Both the position numbers and the translations under genes were made by a program. Below the pieces are notes generated by a model, which saw nothing but the letters and a program-made list of their open reading frames with translations, was not told the DNA's origin and did not search any database. Shown in pieces: positions 60,825-64,000 of a stretch of 64,000 bases of DNA (position 1 is its first letter; every line of letters starts with the position of its first letter). Source of the DNA: Vombatus ursinus (taxonomy: Eukaryota; Chordata; Mammalia; Diprotodontia; Vombatidae); NCBI RefSeq assembly GCF_900497805.2, contig NW_020945064.1, positions 8,885,708-8,949,707 on the forward strand, in the 5' to 3' direction.

Positions 60825-61860
60825 TGCAACATCGAAGCCAAAGTTCTGAAGGAAAGCCTGGTCTATCCCTCCCCTCGCCCCTACTCCCAGTAGGGGTAGA
60901 GGGTGAAGGTGGCAAGGCAGAGGGAGAGAGAGCAGTGGTAAGCTGAGAGGCAAGCCCAAGGAAGAGAAGGGTAGGACAAGAATGAGTGAAAGCTCAATCA
61001 AAGACTCACAGAACCAGGGAAGGAAGATGAGAAGTCATGTTAATTCAGTGGGTAACTCATTGAATCACACCATTTCTAAAAAAGATGCTCGAGGGGCGGT
61101 CCCTCTGTACACTTAGTGGCAGGATGGGGCGGGGGAGGCACAGCACCATGAGACTGCTTCACGGGGGTCTGCAGCCCCTCTGTCCTCCGTGCTGCTGTTC
61201 TCTTTCTCTCTCGTCTTGGCCACTTCTACAGGTGTCCAGCCCCCATAAGCTACTCTGTGGGCATTCTCCATTGCCCGTTGCACGGTTGCGGAGCCTAGAA
61301 AATGCCACCTCCACAACTGGCTGCCTAGAAGACCTGTTTTTTTAGATGCTCTCATGTTAAGCTGGGTTAAAAATACTAGAGTTATTTTTAGGGTTGTTGA
61401 CTGTGCAAAGGACTCAGGTTAAATCCTTGGGAAAAACACAATTCTGCCAGGACCCCCGCATTACAGGCTAGTCAGGGTCCTTTCTCAACCCTTGGGCAAA
61501 ATGTGGGTGAGCTCTGAGCTCTGTACCCACTGTACACAAAACATAATTAATATTTGGGGGCAGGAGGGGAAGGGAGGGCCATCTTCAGCCACGTGACATT
61601 TATAACGAAGCTACTGGGACATCAGGCAAATTACCAATTAAGACAGGGCAGATGGGAACTACCCAATGATAGGAAATCAAGGTGCTTAGACTGTGTCCTC
61701 ACACCAGAGCCTGCTCTTCTGCCCCTTCTGGCCCTACCACCCACCTCCCTGAGATGCTGCTCTTCATGGAGTTTCCAAGTCCACAGTCCTAACTTGGGGG
61801 AGTCACCTTGCCTTCCTTCCCATTTCCACAATTCACCTGGAACTTAAACACAAGATTTCA
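60825..61860. other. Repeat-poor stretch, about 1 kb
   Basis: No recognised repeat. 61360-61720 contains 'gagttatttttaggg' (MEF2-like), a CACGTG E-box at 61590 and 'aattaatattt'. Open frames here have no recognisable domain. Confidence 0.5.
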
Positions 61861-62079
61861 AAGGCTCACCAAATTTATTTCCTAAATTATCCTAATACTC
61901 TCCTTTGTATCTGCATAGGTCCTCAATCCCAGGTATTCACAGAATTTGCCTTATTGTTCTAATTATGAGTCTTCATGATAAAGAAAATGAACCTCAACAA
62001 GGACTTGTGTCCCTCCCCAAATCACATTTCTACAGAGGCAGTGCTCAAACCCAGCAATTTGGATTCCAACTTCAATGCT
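61861..62079. other. Unassigned intronic sequence
   Basis: Nothing recognised. Confidence 0.35.
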
Positions 62080-62205
62080 CTTTACATTTCAACCATCTTG
62101 CCACTCCTACTCTCATGACAACTTGGTAAGCCATGTGTTCCTGTCCCCATTTTACAGATAGAGAGATTGAGTCCTAGAGACATTAAGTACCATTTGCCCA
62201 CCCAG
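62080..62205 (-). mobile_element. MIR fragment
   Basis: 'ccccattttacagatagaga', 'ttgagtcctagagacattaa'. Confidence 0.72.
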
Positions 62206-62450
62206 TTTTCTATGTCCTTGTATTCCCCTTTCCTCCCATCCCAATGACTTTATTTCATAATTAAATCCCTGGGAGGTTAGTAAAGAATTTTCCTTGCTGT
62301 CCAACAATGATTCTGGGTCTTTGCTGCGCTTAAGACAAGACACCTCAATATAATTCATTTAAGTTGTCATGCTGGGAAAATCCTCATGGGCGTCAGTCTG
62401 TTTTTCTTCTGCTCTGTAGTCACACTGTATCTCTAGCCCAGGGTGATGGC
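62206..62450. other. Unique intronic sequence
   Basis: No repeat recognised. Confidence 0.35.
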
Positions 62451-62454
62451 CTCA

Positions 62455-62627
62455 AGTCAAGTGAGCAAGCATTTACTAAGTGCCTACTGCCAGACACATA
62501 GTGTGCTAAGCAGTGATACAAAGAAAGACAAAACCAGGCCCTACTCCCCAGGACCTCACAGTCCAATGGGAGAGACAACACGTAAACAGATGTGTAAGAG
62601 CAAGCTAGATTCAGGGTGAACATGGAT
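62455..62627 (-). mobile_element. LINE2 3' end
   Basis: 'gagcaagcatttactaagtg', 'cccaggacctcacagtccaa'. Confidence 0.88.
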
Positions 62628-62639
62628 ATTTGGTAGTAA

Positions 62640-62691
62640 TGATGAAACTGAGGCTGAAATTTGGAACTTTGCCCGAAGGACAACCCAACTG
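62640..62691 (-). mobile_element. MIR, first part, split by L1
   Basis: 'gatgaaactgaggctgaaat'. It appears to resume at 63390. Confidence 0.55.
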
Positions 62692-63388
62692 GGCATACCC
62701 TTTGATCCAGCAATGCCATTACTAGGTCTGTATCCCAAAGAGATCACACAAATGGGAAAAGGACCCACATGTACAAAAAATATTTATAGCAGCTCTTTTT
62801 GTAGTGGCAAAGAACTGGAAATTGAATGGATGCCCATTAATTGGGGAATGACTGAGCAAGTTGTGATATATGAATGTAATGGAATACTATTGTGCTATAA
62901 AAAATGAATAGGCAGATTTCAGAAAAACCTGGAAAGATTTACATGAACTGATGCTGAGTGAAGTGAGCAGAACCAGGAGAACACTGTACACAGTAATAGC
63001 AACACTGTGCAATGATCAACTATGAGAGACTTAGCTCTTCTCAGCAATGATACAACAATCCAAGACAATTCCAAAAGACTCATTACAGAAAATGCTGTCC
63101 ATATCCGGAGAAAGAACTATGAAGCCTGAATGCAGATAGAAGCATACTATATTCACTTTTTTGTTTCTTCTTTCTCATAGTTTTTCCCTTCTGTTCAGTT
63201 CAAAACATGACTAATGTGGAAATACGTTTAATATGATTGTACATGTATATCCTACATCAAATTGCTTGCTGTCTTGAGGAAGGGAAGGGGAAAGAAAGAG
63301 GGCGGGAGAAAATTTGGAATTCAAATTTACAAAAATAAATGTTGAAAACTATTTTACACGTAACTGGAAAAAAATACTATTAAGGAAA
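62692..63388 (+). mobile_element. Marsupial L1 3' end, about 700 bp
   Basis: 'tttgatccagcaatgccatt', 'tctgtatcccaaagagatca', 'aactggaaattgaatggatg', 'gaactgatgctgagtgaagt', 'aaaacatgactaatgtggaa' and 'tgttgaaaactattttacac', then an A-rich end. The most clearly preserved L1 in the window. Confidence 0.93.
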
Positions 63389-63482
63389 AAAACTGAGACT
63401 GAGGACAATTGAATGACTTGCCCTAGTAGGATTTAAACATGGGTCTCCCTGGCTTCAAATCTAGGGCTCAATTGATGATGAT
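63389..63482 (-). mobile_element. MIR, second part
   Basis: 'attgaatgacttgccctagt' and 'ggatttaaacatgggtctcc'. Confidence 0.72.
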
Positions 63483-63885
63483 ACTTAACTGCTACAAATT
63501 TTAATTGAAAAGAGAGGGAGAAAGGGAGAGGAGAAGGAGAAGTGAATGTATCCTTTAGTTCTGAGTAACAAGTGTTTAGTAAATAAATAACAAATCTAAT
63601 AAAATAATAATTAAAATAAATTTTCATAAAATGTGATGATTTTATTTGAATTAAAGGGAGAAAATGGAGAAAGGCGGCAGGAACTAAGGGAAGAGGAAGG
63701 TCAACAAAATAAATGGAACACACTGGGCCAGGAAGAGTGGTCTGCAGGCTCCTTGCTTTCCATTGCCACTTGATGAGCCTTGCTCTGATTTTGGTCTCCC
63801 AGCCTCTTCTTGTTATCAGCTCATTCCACCAGCATCTACCAGCCTCCTGATGACTCCTTTCTTTTCTCCAAGAGGTTCTGCCCCG
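63483..63885. other. Unassigned, AT-rich then mixed
   Basis: No repeat recognised. A minus-strand frame (63433-63909) lacks any domain. Confidence 0.35.
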
Positions 63886-64000
63886 ATTCATCACTGCTCT
63901 CCATTCCAATCCCCACCCTCAAGCTTGAGGACTTTACTATTCAGGCTGACATCCCTTTGGCCAATTTGTCCTAATTTGTCAGCCTCCTCAACTCTCCTGA
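63886..64000 (+). mobile_element. LINE2 ORF2 endonuclease-region fragment, runs off the window
   Basis: 'ccaccctcaagcttgaggac' then 'tttactattcaggctgacat' translates as LEDFTIQADIP, recalling the GDFNIHxD motif of L2 endonuclease. Confidence 0.6.

Larger units (their letters stand above)
13726..64000 (-). other. JPH3: JPH3 upstream intron (partial, at least 50 kb)
   Basis: No MORN-repeat exon (glycine/tyrosine-rich YxGxWxxGxRHG units) appears on the minus strand anywhere above 13725, so the rest of the window is read as one long intron. The gene is long in human too, by recall. A nested gene is not excluded but none is recognised. Confidence 0.75.

Noticed and set aside
63433-63909. 158-codon minus-strand open frame
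   Set aside because: Overlaps MIR and L2 pieces. No recognisable domain.

Overview
The window is therian nuclear DNA, almost certainly from a marsupial. The evidence is the repeat population. It holds many copies of the marsupial tRNA-derived SINE (WSINE1/SINE1_MD type) and the MAR1-type CORE-SINE. It also holds abundant MIR/THER1 copies, very abundant LINE2 including kilobase-long copies, L3/CR1 fragments, marsupial-type L1 3' sequence, and RTE LINE and RTE-SINE pieces. Family names are from memory, not from a library search. I cannot tell the species. There is one assembly gap of ten N at 13157-13166. I recognise no LTR element or other virus-derived sequence.

The only host gene I can support is JPH3 (junctophilin-3), on the minus strand and represented by two internal coding exons. 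The 125-nt exon at 13601-13725 encodes the helical linker, and the 914-nt exon at 5867-6780 encodes the long divergent region. Both have canonical splice sites and join in frame through a split glycine codon. The earlier exons (MORN repeats) must lie beyond 64000, and the last exon (C-terminal membrane anchor) must lie below position 1. So about 50 kb of the window (13726-64000) is the upstream intron, 6781-13600 is the intron between the two exons, and 1-5866 is the start of the intron before the last exon.

Layout. 1-5.8 kb: LINE2 tails, MIRs, a 74-bp tandem repeat and one L2 with a twin-priming-like inversion. 5.9-13.7 kb: the two exons, separated by MIRs, SINEs, a (GAAA)n tract and a 740-bp CA-rich array. 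13.7-18.5 kb: L2 copies, one carrying a 0.8-kb microsatellite block, and a 33-bp minisatellite. 18.5-22.7 kb: an antisense L1 broken by at least six insertions. 22.7-36 kb: L3, long L2 copies, MIRs and SINEs, with the nested L3 at 27.2-28.1 kb. 36-39.8 kb: an RTE fragment with reverse-transcriptase motifs, then a 1.5-kb L2. 40-46 kb: hAT-like short DNA transposons and unique stretches. 46-54.4 kb: L2, MAR1 and a complete-looking RTE-SINE. 54.4-64 kb: L2 tails, a mariner-type MITE, a 95%-identical local duplication, and three repeat-poor stretches (58.1-59.1, 60.8-61.9 and 63.5-63.7 kb).

The repeat-poor stretches at about 32.5-33.2, 40.6-41.1, 43.9-44.3, 50.4-51.0, 58.1-58.6 and 61.4-61.9 kb are the best places to look for intronic regulatory elements of JPH3. 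The clearest structural novelties are the SINE-tagged duplicate at 18539/21546, the duplicated 116-bp block at 55771/56937, the three copies of an unassigned L2-tailed repeat, and the higher-order structure of the CA array beside the 125-nt exon.
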